Program-made: the position numbers and the translations under genes
From: Hyphomicrobiaceae bacterium
GTDB taxonomy: Bacteria; Pseudomonadota; Alphaproteobacteria; Rhizobiales; Devosiaceae
Direction: 5' to 3'
DNA: 64,000 nucleotides
NCBI GenBank assembly: GCA_020638065.1
Contig: JACKJG010000011.1
Coordinates: 1-64,000 of the forward strand
In this document: in pieces, positions 42,592 to 51,901 of the stretch
How the letters are laid out: each line of letters starts with the position of its first letter
How positions within the stretch are numbered: the stretch's first letter is position 1
Notes under the pieces: model-generated
Seen by the model: only the letters and a program-made list of their open reading frames with translations
What the model was told of the DNA's origin: nothing
The model's database searches: none

Positions 42592-43697
42592 ATGCGGGTG
42601 AGCTGCGTCGACTGGGCCATCCGCAAGCGCTGGAAGCTCGGCCCCGGCATCGACCGGGCGGGGCCATGCCCCAATTGCGGGGGCGATGACCGGTTTGCCG
42701 TGCACCCGGAAAAAGCAGCTAAAATTGCCGGCGCTGCGGGCTTGCGGGCGGCAGGGGTGATCGACCTGGTGGAAGTGATGAAAACAGGGGGCTCGATTTC
42801 GTCAAAGCCTGCAGGCTGATCACCGGGCGGCGGAGCCGATGCACCGCATGACCCGGCACCAGGCCAACGTCTGGCCGAGGAGGCGAGCGGTCCGAGGAAA
42901 AGCGGGCGCGCGCGAGGCGGAACGGACCAGTCGGCCGCCATCAAGGCCAGGCTGGAGGATCTGGCAGGCGGCAGCCAACATGGACCCGCAAGCGCGGAGA
43001 AATGGTAGCCGCCTATCTCCAAACAGCGCGGGGGTGGCGGCGGCCGTCCCCGGCTCAGGCGCTCGGCGATCCGCGGGCTGATGGCATTGCCCTGGTTCAG
43101 GGGCACGGGCGAGGTGCCATCGGATCCATCGCAGCCCGGCCATGCTGGCCCCGATGATCAGCCCGACGGCACGTTTGGCGCCGTGCAGACCTGGCTCGAC
43201 CTGGCCCAGCCCAGTAAGCTGAACCTTGGCAACGATGAAAAGGCAACCGCGCACGGCAAGAAAACCCGCGGGCATGTGGGCGGCGCGAGGGCGATCCACC
43301 TCTATACGCCAAGGATGCATTTCGGCTGGTGATGGGTGAGGATCAGACCACATACAGCCCCGCTGGCCTGGGCTTTTGAGCCGGCCACGGCCTAATGGGC
43401 AGGGTGTCGCTTGTCAACATGTCAGGCCGGGCGGCGCGCGATGGGGCCAGGCACGAGATCATGACCAGCCGGACGCCGAATGATCAGAACAGCTTCATGC
43501 CGCCGGACTGGTGCCGCGAACTGGTGTTTCTCAGCGATGGGGACGACCCGAAAGCCGCATCCGACAAGCCGAAACAGGGGCCTCCGGCGCGCCATGCAGG
43601 CCCGGCCCGGGCCTGCGCCTTCATCGTGCCGCCCAGCTCCGGGCACTGACATGAACGAACTGGCCATGATGCTGCGTCAGGGCGGTGGGGGAATGAA
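42592..43697 (+). pseudogene. Frameshifted toprim-type phage primase
   Basis: Pieces of one primase appear in changing frames. The zinc-ribbon start is MRVSCVDWAIRKRWKLG and CPNCGGDDRFAVHPEKA (42592-42720); the second half NCRRCG is in another frame; IDLVEVM and then DFVKACRLITG (about 42795) are again in different frames. Further pieces are LEDL/WQAAANMDPQA, GTFGAV-TWLDLAQPSKLNLG (about 43170), GHVGGARAIHLYTP, the toprim-like core ELVFLSDGDDPKAA (about 43520) and TDMNELAMMLRQGGG near the end. At least five small indels, mostly missing bases in G/C runs, are needed to rejoin them. Amino-acid conservation is otherwise good. Confidence 0.72.
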
Positions 43698-43707
43698 GGT
43701 GCGTCGA

Positions 43708-44229
43708 TTAAGCGGGTTTATGAATCGGGCCGAGCGGCGACAGGTGGTTGCCATCCTGTTGCGACGGCTGGAAGTAATAGCGCTCACCATCTGCAGTCGA
43801 CAAAATACTCGCGGCATTGTGCAGGATCAAACGGGCCAACGTTCGAAAAGCCCTCTCCGCGATAAACGGGCACGGCAAATACGAAGCCAGCCTGCGAAAA
43901 GCCTCATTATTGAAGCTCTGGACGGGCCTTGAAAAACGCGTCGACTTCTCTCTCATCTTCAGCGGCGTATCATCTTCGGACTGATCTTCCCAAACTGCAT
44001 GCCAGAAACGACTCTCAGCAACGCCCCTGCGGCGCGCGGGTCCGCCGATAAGTCTATTCATCATCGCAACAATCGCGATCGGCGAACAGCGTGTCAGATC
44101 CTCCAAGCAGGGCGTCCGCAAACTGACGAATTCCTCAGACGCTTGCTCAAAATATGCGCATGCGGCAGGTCTTCGCGTGAAAAAACGTGCGAGCAGGAGG
44201 GGCACCAATCGCAAAACAGCTACGATCAA
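43708..44229 (-). CDS. Leftward ORF of unknown function inside the replication module
   Basis: A 173-codon frame on the opposite strand to all neighbouring phage genes, starting at TTG. The C-terminal half looks protein-like (AERAFRTLARLILHNAAS, LSTADGERYYF). The N-terminal part is less convincing and an ATG at 44245 opens a different frame (start MTVFPVDRSCFAIG), so a frameshift is possible. GC is lower than in flanking phage genes. It may be an inserted accessory gene; no family is recognised. Confidence 0.38.
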   Translation of the reverse strand: MIVAVLRLVPLLLARFFTRRPAACAYFEQASEEFVSLRTPCLEDLTRCSPIAIVAMMNRLIGGPARRRGVAESRFWHAVWEDQSEDDTPLKMREKSTRFSRPVQSFNNEAFRRLASYLPCPFIAERAFRTLARLILHNAASILSTADGERYYFQPSQQDGNHLSPLGPIHKPA

Positions 44230-44611
44230 CAGGAAAGACCGTCATTCTTGTCACCCTTCCGTTTGCCTTCTCGAGGCGGCGTTCCGTTGTACGCGAATTC
44301 TGGCCGTTTCGCGATCATTGTAAAATTATGCGCTTGCTTTCGTTGCGATATTCTAAAAACGCTTTGAAGATTTCTGGAGATCGCCATGCGAGTATCGCTA
44401 AGAACACGAAAGCGAGAACCGCCGTCGGCAAGACCACTCGCGGCTGCCCGCTGTCTGAGGTTCAGCATTCCGCGTTCAGCCAATCAAAGAACAGGCCCCA
44501 CATATGGGTCGCCACCCCGGCGGAAACGCTCGATCGCGGTGTTTATCTCCGGCATTTTGACTTGCGTGTCAATGCGGGTAAAGCCAGATTTGTGGCGAAC
44601 CGGAGAACGCC
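44230..44611. other. Lower-GC stretch without a clear gene
   Basis: About 380 nt between the leftward ORF and the helicase start. The part 44230-44400 is near 47% GC and holds T/A-rich segments that could be the promoter region of the leftward ORF. No long frame of normal composition is present. Confidence 0.45.
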
Positions 44612-46304
44612 ATGACCACGAAACCGACATCAAGTCCCGCAATGGGCGAGAGCCGAACCGGTCGAGGATGTGCCGGGGCCAGAGGCTGCGCCGCCCGATA
44701 AGCGCAGCCGACGCCCGGCGCGGGCAGGGGCAGCTCGTTCCGCCACCGCCAGCCGACTGGGACAAGCCCCTGAAGCGCTGCGGGCTCGATCAGAACGACC
44801 GCGACAATGCGCGAAGAGCTCGACAATGGTGGGCGAGAACCTGATGTTCGTCAGGGCCGCAATGAAAACCATGCGGATGGCGCACCGAGCGCGTGCGAGG
44901 CTCGCTGACGGTACAGCCAAACTGGCCCAGGACCTGATCCGTTTCCGGATCAAGCTCGAGCCTTTGGCCATTTTCAGTCGGGAAAATGAAAGCCTGGCGA
45001 GCGCCGATGCCGCGCTCGAAAAGGACCCGGATGCCCGCACGCGAAGAGGTGCGGCAATCCGGCTGGGTGAGAAGATCCGCGCCAGCCTCAAAAGCAGCGA
45101 CGCGGCAACAATTTTGCCGTGTCGTCGGGCAATGCGACCCGCACCGCCGCCATGCTGGGGACGTGAAGCGAAAATCGGTCGACCGGACAGGCCGATGCCG
45201 ATGGCGTTCAACGTGCTCAACGGCACGCTGGAATTTGCGCGCATCGAGGATGCGGAAAACCCGGACCCGGATTCGGTGCGGCTCAAGGGCGATGTCGCGT
45301 TCCGGGCGCACCGGCGCGAGGACCTGATGACCAAATGCGCCGATGTCGCCTATGAGCCGGACGCCACATGTCCCCAGTTCGACGCATTTCTGGCCCGGGT
45401 TGTCCCGAAGCCCCACATGCGCAGGTTTCTGCAGGTCTTCTGGGGCTATTGCCTGATGGGCGGCAATGGCGAACAGAAGCTGCTCTACAATTACGGGTCG
45501 GGCGCCAACGGCAAGAGCCTGATGGTCGACTCGATGCGCGAGCTCCTGGGCGATTATGCCGCCACGGTTTCGAGCGAGACCATTGCCGGCGAGGGCCAGC
45601 GGCAAAGCCAGCAGGCCAGCCCCGATCTGGCGCGCCTGTTCAACGTGCGCCTGGCCTCGATCGATGAATTGCCGCGCGGCACGCCGCTCAAGGAAAGTTT
45701 CGTCAAGCAGGTTTCGGGCGGCACACCCATTCTGGCCCGGCACCTGCTCAAGGAATTCTTCGAATTCACCCCGCAATTCGTGCCGGTGATGACCGGCAAC
45801 GACATGCCGGAGATCTTCGGCACCGATGACGGGATCTGGCGGCGGCTGCTGCTGATGCACTGGGACGTGCGCATTCCCGATGAAGAGCAGGTGCCGATCG
45901 AGGACATGAAGGCGCGGTTCGCCGCCGAGCGGCCGGGCATTCTCAACTGGCTGATCGGGGGCGCGCTCGAATGGCTGGCCAATGGGCTGACCCCGCACAT
46001 TCCGGCCGAGGTGCGCCAGTTCGTCGACGAATATCGCAAGGACAAGGACCTGGTGGGCGAATTTGCCAAGGTCTGCCTCGAGGCGATGCCCGATCACCGC
46101 GAACCGGCCAAGGCGCTCTATGACAATTTCGTGCTCTGGTGCGAGCACAATGCGCTGCGGCCATTCAAACAGACCTATTTCGGCACCCGCATGGGCCAGC
46201 TCGGCTGGGCCAAGGAACGCAGCTCGACGGTTTATTACAAGGATTGCCGGCTGCGGGACGACCTGCCGCACTACGCGCAGGCATCGCAGAACGCGGGCCG
46301 CTGA
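44612..46304 (+). pseudogene. P4/D5-type phage primase-helicase with frameshifted N-terminus
   Basis: The natural start appears to be ATG 44612 (GGAG at 44602; MTTKPTSSPAMGE), but the frame breaks almost at once. Fragments such as PPADWDKPLKRCGLDQNDRDNA, MVGENLMFV and ALEKDPDARTR lie in alternating frames up to about 45190. From there one frame is intact to the end (~370 residues): AFNVLNGTLEFARIED, Walker A GSGANGKSLM, Walker B-like LASIDELPRG and the sensor PVMTGNDMPEIFGTDDGIWRR, all typical of the superfamily 3 helicase of phage P4 alpha/D5 proteins. An internally started C-terminal helicase is conceivable. Confidence 0.75.
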
Positions 46305-46360
46305 TTTCGCAGCTCTAGCGCTGCCCCGCACCCCCCGAAGAGGGAAGAAAGAATGGACCC

Positions 46361-46683
46361 AACTGTCCCAGCCCGCGCCAAAGGCGCGGCGATACTGGGA
46401 CAGTTGGGACACTTCCGGGACAGTTGATGCGCATCCCTCCCAGCGATTACAAGAGCAAAATCAACAGGTTAAGCCGTTTTTGGGACTGTGGGACAGTTTC
46501 TCGCGCGTGTAATCTATGAGGGGCTTCGGGTGAGCGGATTTTGAAGCCTGAGCGGTTTTCATGCGTATAGGCGGGTTCAACCGTCCCACCCTCCCAACTC
46601 ATGCCGCATGCTTTTGATTATGCGGCGGTTTTGACGTTCTGACAGTTGAAAAACAACTGTCCCAGACTGTCCCTACTGTCCCA
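46361..46683. repeat. Iteron-like cluster of AACTGTCCCA repeats
   Basis: At least nine copies, in both orientations, of a 10-bp element: 46361, 46396, 46405, 46416, 46481 (partial), 46489, 46579, 46655, 46665 and 46674. The gene-free stretch 46305-46693 (389 nt) is otherwise without content. It directly follows the P4/D5-type helicase gene. P4 alpha recognises repeated short sites at its origin, so this is a candidate replication origin; gene regulation by a phage factor is the alternative. Confidence 0.68.
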
Positions 46684-46693
46684 AGAGGAAAAG

Positions 46694-47335
46694 ATGCTCA
46701 AAACCCGGATAGACATTGAAAGGCTGGTGGCCTGGGCGTTGGGCGACCAGGGCCTTGGCTGGACGGGACGCGACAGCCTTTCGGGGCTGCAGGCATTGGG
46801 CACAAAGGTCGACAATTCGCTTCAGGGTGGCGGGTTGCCGCCGCCATCGGCGTCGCTGGCCGACAATGAGGATGCCTGGGCGGTGCATGAGGCCATCCAT
46901 CGCCTGCCGGTACGGGTGGCGTCGCTGGTGGTGCAGTTCGGGCGGATCGGCGGGCGGCCGGACTGGTCGCCGGACGGATATGGCCATGTCAGCCAGGCCC
47001 GCAATGCCAACGGCACGCTGAAATGGGTTTATGAGAACCCGAAAAACCGGCGCTCGCGGCGCTGGCCGGTGATGGATTGGCCGGACTATGCGGCCCATGT
47101 CGAGCGGGTCGATCATGACCGGGCGCGCTGGGCGGACTGGCACGCGGCGCTGCGGCTTCTGGCCGAGGCGCTGGGCGATGGGCGGCTGAGATATCACGAG
47201 GTCACGGGGCCGGCGGTTGCAGCCGAACCCTGGGCCGGACAGGCTGGGCCGGATCCCGTGCCGCCCGAATTCACCATGGCGTCGCGCCGGGCAGCGGCCA
47301 ATCCGGTCTATGACCGGCCGGGCATCGTGGGATAG
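46694..47335 (+). CDS. Hypothetical phage protein
   Basis: A 213-residue protein with AGAGGAAAAG just before the ATG at 46694. It starts IDIERLVAWALGDQGLGW and has a Trp/Arg-rich middle (NPKNRRSRRWPVMDWPDY). Basic and aromatic character suggests nucleic-acid binding, but no family is recognised. It lies between the iteron-like cluster and the late promoter, where delayed-early regulators are common. Confidence 0.72.
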   Translation: MLKTRIDIERLVAWALGDQGLGWTGRDSLSGLQALGTKVDNSLQGGGLPPPSASLADNEDAWAVHEAIHRLPVRVASLVVQFGRIGGRPDWSPDGYGHVSQARNANGTLKWVYENPKNRRSRRWPVMDWPDYAAHVERVDHDRARWADWHAALRLLAEALGDGRLRYHEVTGPAVAAEPWAGQAGPDPVPPEFTMASRRAAANPVYDRPGIVG

Positions 47336-47377
47336 AACAGGGCGTGAGCGAACCACGAACAAATCGCGAAAAGGGAG

Positions 47378-47407
47378 TTGACGTGCACGCATGGCTTGAC
47401 CTATAAG
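47378..47407 (+). promoter_or_regulatory. Candidate promoter of the packaging/structural operon
   Basis: TTGACG (47378-47383) and TATAAG (47402-47407) with an 18-nt spacer, in the gap before the HNH gene. A second TTGACC overlaps at 47396. All following genes to the window end point rightward. Confidence 0.55.
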
Positions 47408-47480
47408 GCACGATCAACAATCTATGGTTTTCAGCGCCTGACGGATCACCCCGCCGGGCGTTTTGCTTTTGGGGCTGGGG

Positions 47481-47786
47481 ATGGGCAGGTTGCGGCAAGC
47501 GCCAGCGATGGTTGGATCTGCACCGACGCGCCTGGGTGCAGCACCGAAGATCGCTGAACTGTTCTATCAATCCAAGGAGTGGCGTTCGTTAGCAGCGAGG
47601 GCAAAGCGCAGGGACGGCGGCAGGTGCGTGCGGTGCGGATCCACAATCCGGCTGATTGCCGATCACATTCTCGAGCGCCGCGATCGGCCTGAGCTTGAGC
47701 TCGAACTGACCAACGTCGAAACGCTCTGTCAGGCCTGTCACAACGCAAAGACAGCCAAAGCCAGGGCGAGGCGGGCTGGTAGGTAG
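47481..47786 (+). CDS. HNH endonuclease
   Basis: A 101-residue HNH nuclease: KEWRSLAARAKRRDGGRC, CVRCGSTIRLIADHILER (first Cys pair and catalytic DH) and NVETLCQACHNAKTA (Asn, second Cys pair and final His). In HK97-like phages an HNH protein encoded just before the terminase helps packaging by nicking near the cos site. ATG 47481 with GGGGCTGGGG upstream is preferred to the TTG at 47463. Confidence 0.88.
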   Translation: MGRLRQAPAMVGSAPTRLGAAPKIAELFYQSKEWRSLAARAKRRDGGRCVRCGSTIRLIADHILERRDRPELELELTNVETLCQACHNAKTAKARARRAGR

Positions 47787-47877
47787 CCCCCAGGGGGTGG
47801 GTCAATCCCTGAAAAAACCGACCCCCACCTTAACCGCCGCCCCCAACATTCAGAGATTTTTTTCCGGACCGGTGAAA

Positions 47878-48336
47878 ATGGACCCAAATGTTGACCTATT
47901 TGGTGACCCGATCCCCAGCAACTGGGGGATGCGTGGCCGGCCAGAACATATCGCCACAGACGAAAACGCCTTGAAGATCAAGGTTTTGCTGGCAGAAGGC
48001 TGGTCCAATGGCCGGATCGCCGGTGCGCTCGGCATTACGGTGCCGACGTTGCGCAAGCATTATTTTTCCATCCTCGGAGACCGCGCAAAAATGCGGGACC
48101 GGATGAAGGCGGCTCACCTGACGAAGGTTTATGAAAAGGCGATCGGAGACGGCGACACTGGCGCGCTACGGCTCCTCGATCAAATGATCCAGCGCGCGGA
48201 GTTGCGACCCGAACAGGCCCCAAAGCCCAAGCCCGAGCGGCTGGGCAAGAAACAACAGGCGGATCAGGACGCCAAAGAGAAGGTGGGCAGCTGGGGCGAC
48301 GTGCTCCCGCCGTTTGAAGACGGAAAACCGAATTGA
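47878..48336 (+). CDS. Terminase small subunit
   Basis: A 152-residue DNA-recognition subunit of the packaging motor. It has GMRGRPEH followed by a helix-turn-helix (LLAEGWSNGRIAGALGITVP) and a helical oligomerisation region; the C-terminus is charged and flexible. The start at 47878 is chosen, with the family fold beginning there; the frame is open 81 nt further from a GTG. Its TGA overlaps the large subunit's TTG start (TTGA). Confidence 0.82.
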   Translation: MDPNVDLFGDPIPSNWGMRGRPEHIATDENALKIKVLLAEGWSNGRIAGALGITVPTLRKHYFSILGDRAKMRDRMKAAHLTKVYEKAIGDGDTGALRLLDQMIQRAELRPEQAPKPKPERLGKKQQADQDAKEKVGSWGDVLPPFEDGKPN

Positions 48337-50039
48337 GCTCCTGGAACTTTGCTTGCCCGGATTGGGAGAGACGTCTTTCCGAGGGGCGAACACTGGTACC
48401 GGATTTGCCGCTGATCCACAGCAGAGCCCAACAGGCGGTCGATGTTTTCAATCGGCTGCGCTTGCCCGATGTGCCGGGGCAGCCTTCAATGGCAAAGGCC
48501 GCAGGTGACTGGTTTAGGGATATCGTTCGCGCCGTTTTCGGTTCTCTTGACGATGAAGGTGTGCGGCACGTCCAGGAGTGCTTCGCGCTTGTACCGAAAA
48601 AGAACAGCAAAACGACCGGGGGCGCCGGCATCATGTTGACTGCCCTGTTGTTGAACGTGCGCCCGCGTGCCGAATTTCTGCTCGTTGGTCCAACACAGGA
48701 AATTGCCGATCTGGCCTTTCAGCAGGCGGCCGGGATGATCGAAGCAGATCCAGACGGATATCTGCAGCGGCGGTTCCTGGTTCAGGAACACAAAAAGACG
48801 ATCCGGGACCGGCTCACCAAGGCGAGCCTCAAGATCAAGACTTTCGACATGAAGGTGATGACCGGCGCAAAACCGGCCGGGGTTCTGCTCGATGAGATCC
48901 ACATCATGTCGTCGCTGAGCTATGCTAGCAAGGTGGTCGGGCAGATCCGCGGCGGTCTGTTGCCAAACCCCGAAGCCTTCATGATCATCATTACGACGCA
49001 AAGCGATGACCCGCCGCGCGGTGTGTTCAAGGCCGAACTGCAATACGCCCGAAAAGTCCGGGACGGCAAGGTCAGCGAAGCGAGCGTGCTGCCAATCCTG
49101 TACGAATTTCCAGAACGGATTCAGACGGGCAAGGATGAAGACTGGCGGGATCCATCGCTGTGGCCGATGGTGCTCCCCAATCTTAATCGCTCGATCACGA
49201 TCGACCGGCTGATTGCGGACTTCCGCGTGGCGGAAGAAAAGGGTCAGGAAGAGGTTCGGCGCTGGGCTTCGCAGCACCTCAATATCGAGATTGGCCTGGC
49301 GCTGCATAGCGAACGCTGGCGCGGTGCTGACTATTGGGAACAGGCCGCTGATCCCGCTCTGAGCGGGCTCGAGACTTTGCTGGAACGTTGCGAGGTCGCT
49401 GTCGCGGGAATCGATGGCGGGGGTCTCGATGATCTGCTCGGCCTTGCGATCGTCGGGCGAGAGAAGCAGACGAATCGATGGCTCGCGTGGGGCTACGGCT
49501 TCGCCCAGACCGATGTTCTGGAGTTGCGCAAGGAAATTGCGGAATCGCTGAGAGACTTTGAAAAGGACGGGGATCTGACTTTTTGCGAGATCGGGACGGG
49601 CGACATCGAGCACGTCGCAGAAATCGTCGAAAGGGTTCGGGACCGAGGGCTATTTCCGGAGAAGTATGCGGTCGGTTTTGATCCGCAAGGCATCGCCGCC
49701 ATGGTCGATGAACTCGCCGAACGCGGCATTGACGGCGACCTGGTCGTTTCGGTGCCGCAGGGTTACCGCCTCTCGAACGCCATATGGGGCGCGGAACGTA
49801 AACTGAAGGACGGTACCTTGCTCCATGGCGGGCAGCCCATGATGGCCTGGTGCGTGGGCAACGCCAAAGCAGAGCAGCGTGGCAACGCGGTCCTGATCAC
49901 AAAAGAGACGGCGGGGAAGGCCAAGATTGACCCGCTGATTGCGTTTTTCAACGCGTTCAGCCTGATGGCGCGCAATCCGGTCGCAGCGGTCGAACTGACA
50001 TCGCCCTGGGACGATCCAGAATTTTCACTGGTGGCTTGA
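48333..50039 (+). CDS. Terminase large subunit
   Basis: The 568-residue ATPase/nuclease that packages DNA into proheads. ATPase motifs: Walker A VPKKNSKTTG (about 91-100) and Walker B GVLLDEIH (about 186-193), with TTQSDDPP as coupling motif. The C-terminal nuclease has acidic residues in VAGIDGGGLDDLLG and GFDPQG. It belongs to the Terminase_1 (HK97-like) group. The TTG start overlaps the TerS stop; no better in-frame start is near. Confidence 0.93.
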   Translation: MSSWNFACPDWERRLSEGRTLVPDLPLIHSRAQQAVDVFNRLRLPDVPGQPSMAKAAGDWFRDIVRAVFGSLDDEGVRHVQECFALVPKKNSKTTGGAGIMLTALLLNVRPRAEFLLVGPTQEIADLAFQQAAGMIEADPDGYLQRRFLVQEHKKTIRDRLTKASLKIKTFDMKVMTGAKPAGVLLDEIHIMSSLSYASKVVGQIRGGLLPNPEAFMIIITTQSDDPPRGVFKAELQYARKVRDGKVSEASVLPILYEFPERIQTGKDEDWRDPSLWPMVLPNLNRSITIDRLIADFRVAEEKGQEEVRRWASQHLNIEIGLALHSERWRGADYWEQAADPALSGLETLLERCEVAVAGIDGGGLDDLLGLAIVGREKQTNRWLAWGYGFAQTDVLELRKEIAESLRDFEKDGDLTFCEIGTGDIEHVAEIVERVRDRGLFPEKYAVGFDPQGIAAMVDELAERGIDGDLVVSVPQGYRLSNAIWGAERKLKDGTLLHGGQPMMAWCVGNAKAEQRGNAVLITKETAGKAKIDPLIAFFNAFSLMARNPVAAVELTSPWDDPEFSLVA

Positions 50040-50041
50040 GC

Positions 50042-51256
50042 ATGGGACTTTTTCAGCGACTTCTGGGAATGGAACGCCGTGACGATGCAACAATCGCTCA
50101 ATCGGCTGATGGGTTCCTGCAGTTCTTCGGCCTCGATGTCCACACGCCAGGCGTCGTCTCACTAGAGCGCGCCCTCAAGGTTCCGGCGTTTTCCGGAGCC
50201 GTCACGTTTCTTAGCGCGGCTCTGGCGAATCTGCCGATGCACGTCTTCAAAAAGACCAGAAAAGGTTCGGAGAAAGACGGGGGTTTCCTGCAGGTACTGG
50301 TGAATGAGGCACCAAACAGCGAATGGAACAGCTTCGCCGCGCGCCGCTATTTTTGGTCGCAAGTGTTTACGTGTGGCCGGGGTCTGTTCTGGATCGAGCG
50401 CTCGGGAGCGGGGACCCCGCTGGCGTTCTGGCCGATGGCCGCGAGTAGGGTCACGGTCGAACTTTTGAGCTCCGGACAGCGACGCTACCGGTTCAAGGAC
50501 AAGGTCTATCCCGCGGCAGACGTGATCGACGTGCCCTTCCTGTTGAAGGAAGACCAGGTCACGTCCTATTCACCGCTTGGTATGGGTTCACACGCTTTGA
50601 GCCTGTCGCTGGCAATGGGTGATTATGCTCACGGCTTTTTCGACGGCGGCGGGGTGCCCCCGCTCGTGCTTGTCGGGCCTTTGCCCAAAAACGAGGACGC
50701 GTTGCGCCGCGCGGCCGATGAAGTGCAGAGGGCCATCAAGAACGCACGGGAAAGCGGCCGGCCAATCTTCAACATTCCGGCCGGGCATGAGCTCAAAGCT
50801 GTCGGCATCGATCCGGAAAAGGGACAGATGACGGATGGAAGGCGCTTCCAGATCGAGGAAATCGCCCGCATCTTCAACCTGCCCGTCGTGTTCTTGCAGG
50901 ACCTTTCGCGCGGAACGTTCTCGAACACCGAACAGCAGGATCTGCACCTGGTCAAACATCTGATTTCTGGCTGGGCGAAGGCGCTGGAAGACGAAATGAA
51001 CCTCAAGCTTTTCGGGCAGTCCAAGCGCTCGCGCTATGTCGAACACAATCTGGATGGATTGCAGCGCGGAGACTTCAAGTCGCGCATGGAGGGCCTTGCG
51101 CGCGGTGTGCAGTCAGCTCTGATCACGCCGAACGAAGGCCGTGATCTCGACAATCGGCCAGCTCTACCAGGCGGGGATGATCTCTTTATGCAAGGTGCAA
51201 CGGTTCCGATCAATGAATTGCCGGGTGGAAAGAACGGGGACCAAAATGACGGTTGA
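50042..51256 (+). CDS. Phage portal protein (HK97 family)
   Basis: The 404-residue portal forms the dodecameric DNA gateway at one capsid vertex. Family segments include PAFSGAVTFLSAALANLPMHV, GVVSLERALKVP and RRFQIEEIARIFNLPVVFLQD, the last part of the clip/stem region. ATG 50042 is used; a TTG at 50036 overlapping the TerL stop is also possible. The 3' end overlaps the protease gene by 11 nt. Confidence 0.92.
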   Translation: MGLFQRLLGMERRDDATIAQSADGFLQFFGLDVHTPGVVSLERALKVPAFSGAVTFLSAALANLPMHVFKKTRKGSEKDGGFLQVLVNEAPNSEWNSFAARRYFWSQVFTCGRGLFWIERSGAGTPLAFWPMAASRVTVELLSSGQRRYRFKDKVYPAADVIDVPFLLKEDQVTSYSPLGMGSHALSLSLAMGDYAHGFFDGGGVPPLVLVGPLPKNEDALRRAADEVQRAIKNARESGRPIFNIPAGHELKAVGIDPEKGQMTDGRRFQIEEIARIFNLPVVFLQDLSRGTFSNTEQQDLHLVKHLISGWAKALEDEMNLKLFGQSKRSRYVEHNLDGLQRGDFKSRMEGLARGVQSALITPNEGRDLDNRPALPGGDDLFMQGATVPINELPGGKNGDQNDG

Positions 51257-51836
51257 GACACGCTGCAATGACAGCAAGATCGAGATTCGCAAAACGGACG
51301 GAAAGACGCGATCCGTCGGCGGCTACGCAGCCGTTTTCGACCAACCCGCTGACATTGGCGGCTATTTCACCGAGGTGATCGCGCCAGGCGCGTTTTCCGC
51401 AAGCCTTGCCAACGATATTCGCGCACTTGTCGACCATGACACCGGCCGGATCATTGGACGCACCGCAGCCAACACATTGCGCGTGCGCGAAGATGACAAG
51501 GGCCTGGCGGTTGAGATCGACCTGCCTGACACGGGGGACGGGCGCGATCTGGCGGCGCTGATCGAACGTGGCGACCTCAGCGGAATGAGCTTCGGGTTTA
51601 CAGTGACAAAACAGACCTGGGATGAAACCGATCCTGACAACGTCATCCGGACTCTCGAAGAAATCGACCTGCACGAAGTCAGCATTGTCGCATTCCCGGC
51701 CTATGATGGCACGTCGGTAGCGCTGCGCTCCCTGGAAGCGCACCGCAAGGACATCAAAACACACAATTTCTCCGCTGCGGCCCGCCGCCTGCGGATGAAG
51801 ATGGACCTGGGATTGCGGTCCCGGAGTAAAGCCTAG
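51246..51836 (+). CDS. HK97-family prohead protease
   Basis: A 196-residue serine protease that trims the capsid delta domain during maturation. VGGYAAVFDQPADIGGYFTEVI, the His-bearing LVDHDTGRIIG and SGMSFGFTV (nucleophile Ser) match the U35/S78 family. The start is at 51246, inside the portal gene's end. The order portal, protease, capsid is the normal one. Confidence 0.92.
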   Translation: MTVETRCNDSKIEIRKTDGKTRSVGGYAAVFDQPADIGGYFTEVIAPGAFSASLANDIRALVDHDTGRIIGRTAANTLRVREDDKGLAVEIDLPDTGDGRDLAALIERGDLSGMSFGFTVTKQTWDETDPDNVIRTLEEIDLHEVSIVAFPAYDGTSVALRSLEAHRKDIKTHNFSAAARRLRMKMDLGLRSRSKA

Positions 51837-51901
51837 GCACACCTGCTGTTCGGCCCAATCACCCTGCCGCCTGATGGCGGCTTTATTGCTTGGAGAAGAC
51901 T

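Noticed and set aside
44790..46412. 540-codon minus-strand open frame opposite the helicase
   Set aside because: The sense strand carries Walker A and other helicase motifs; the antisense translation has shadow composition and no start context.
46361..46683. CRISPR array
   Set aside because: The repeats are only 10 bp, occur in both orientations and have irregular spacing; no cas genes are present.
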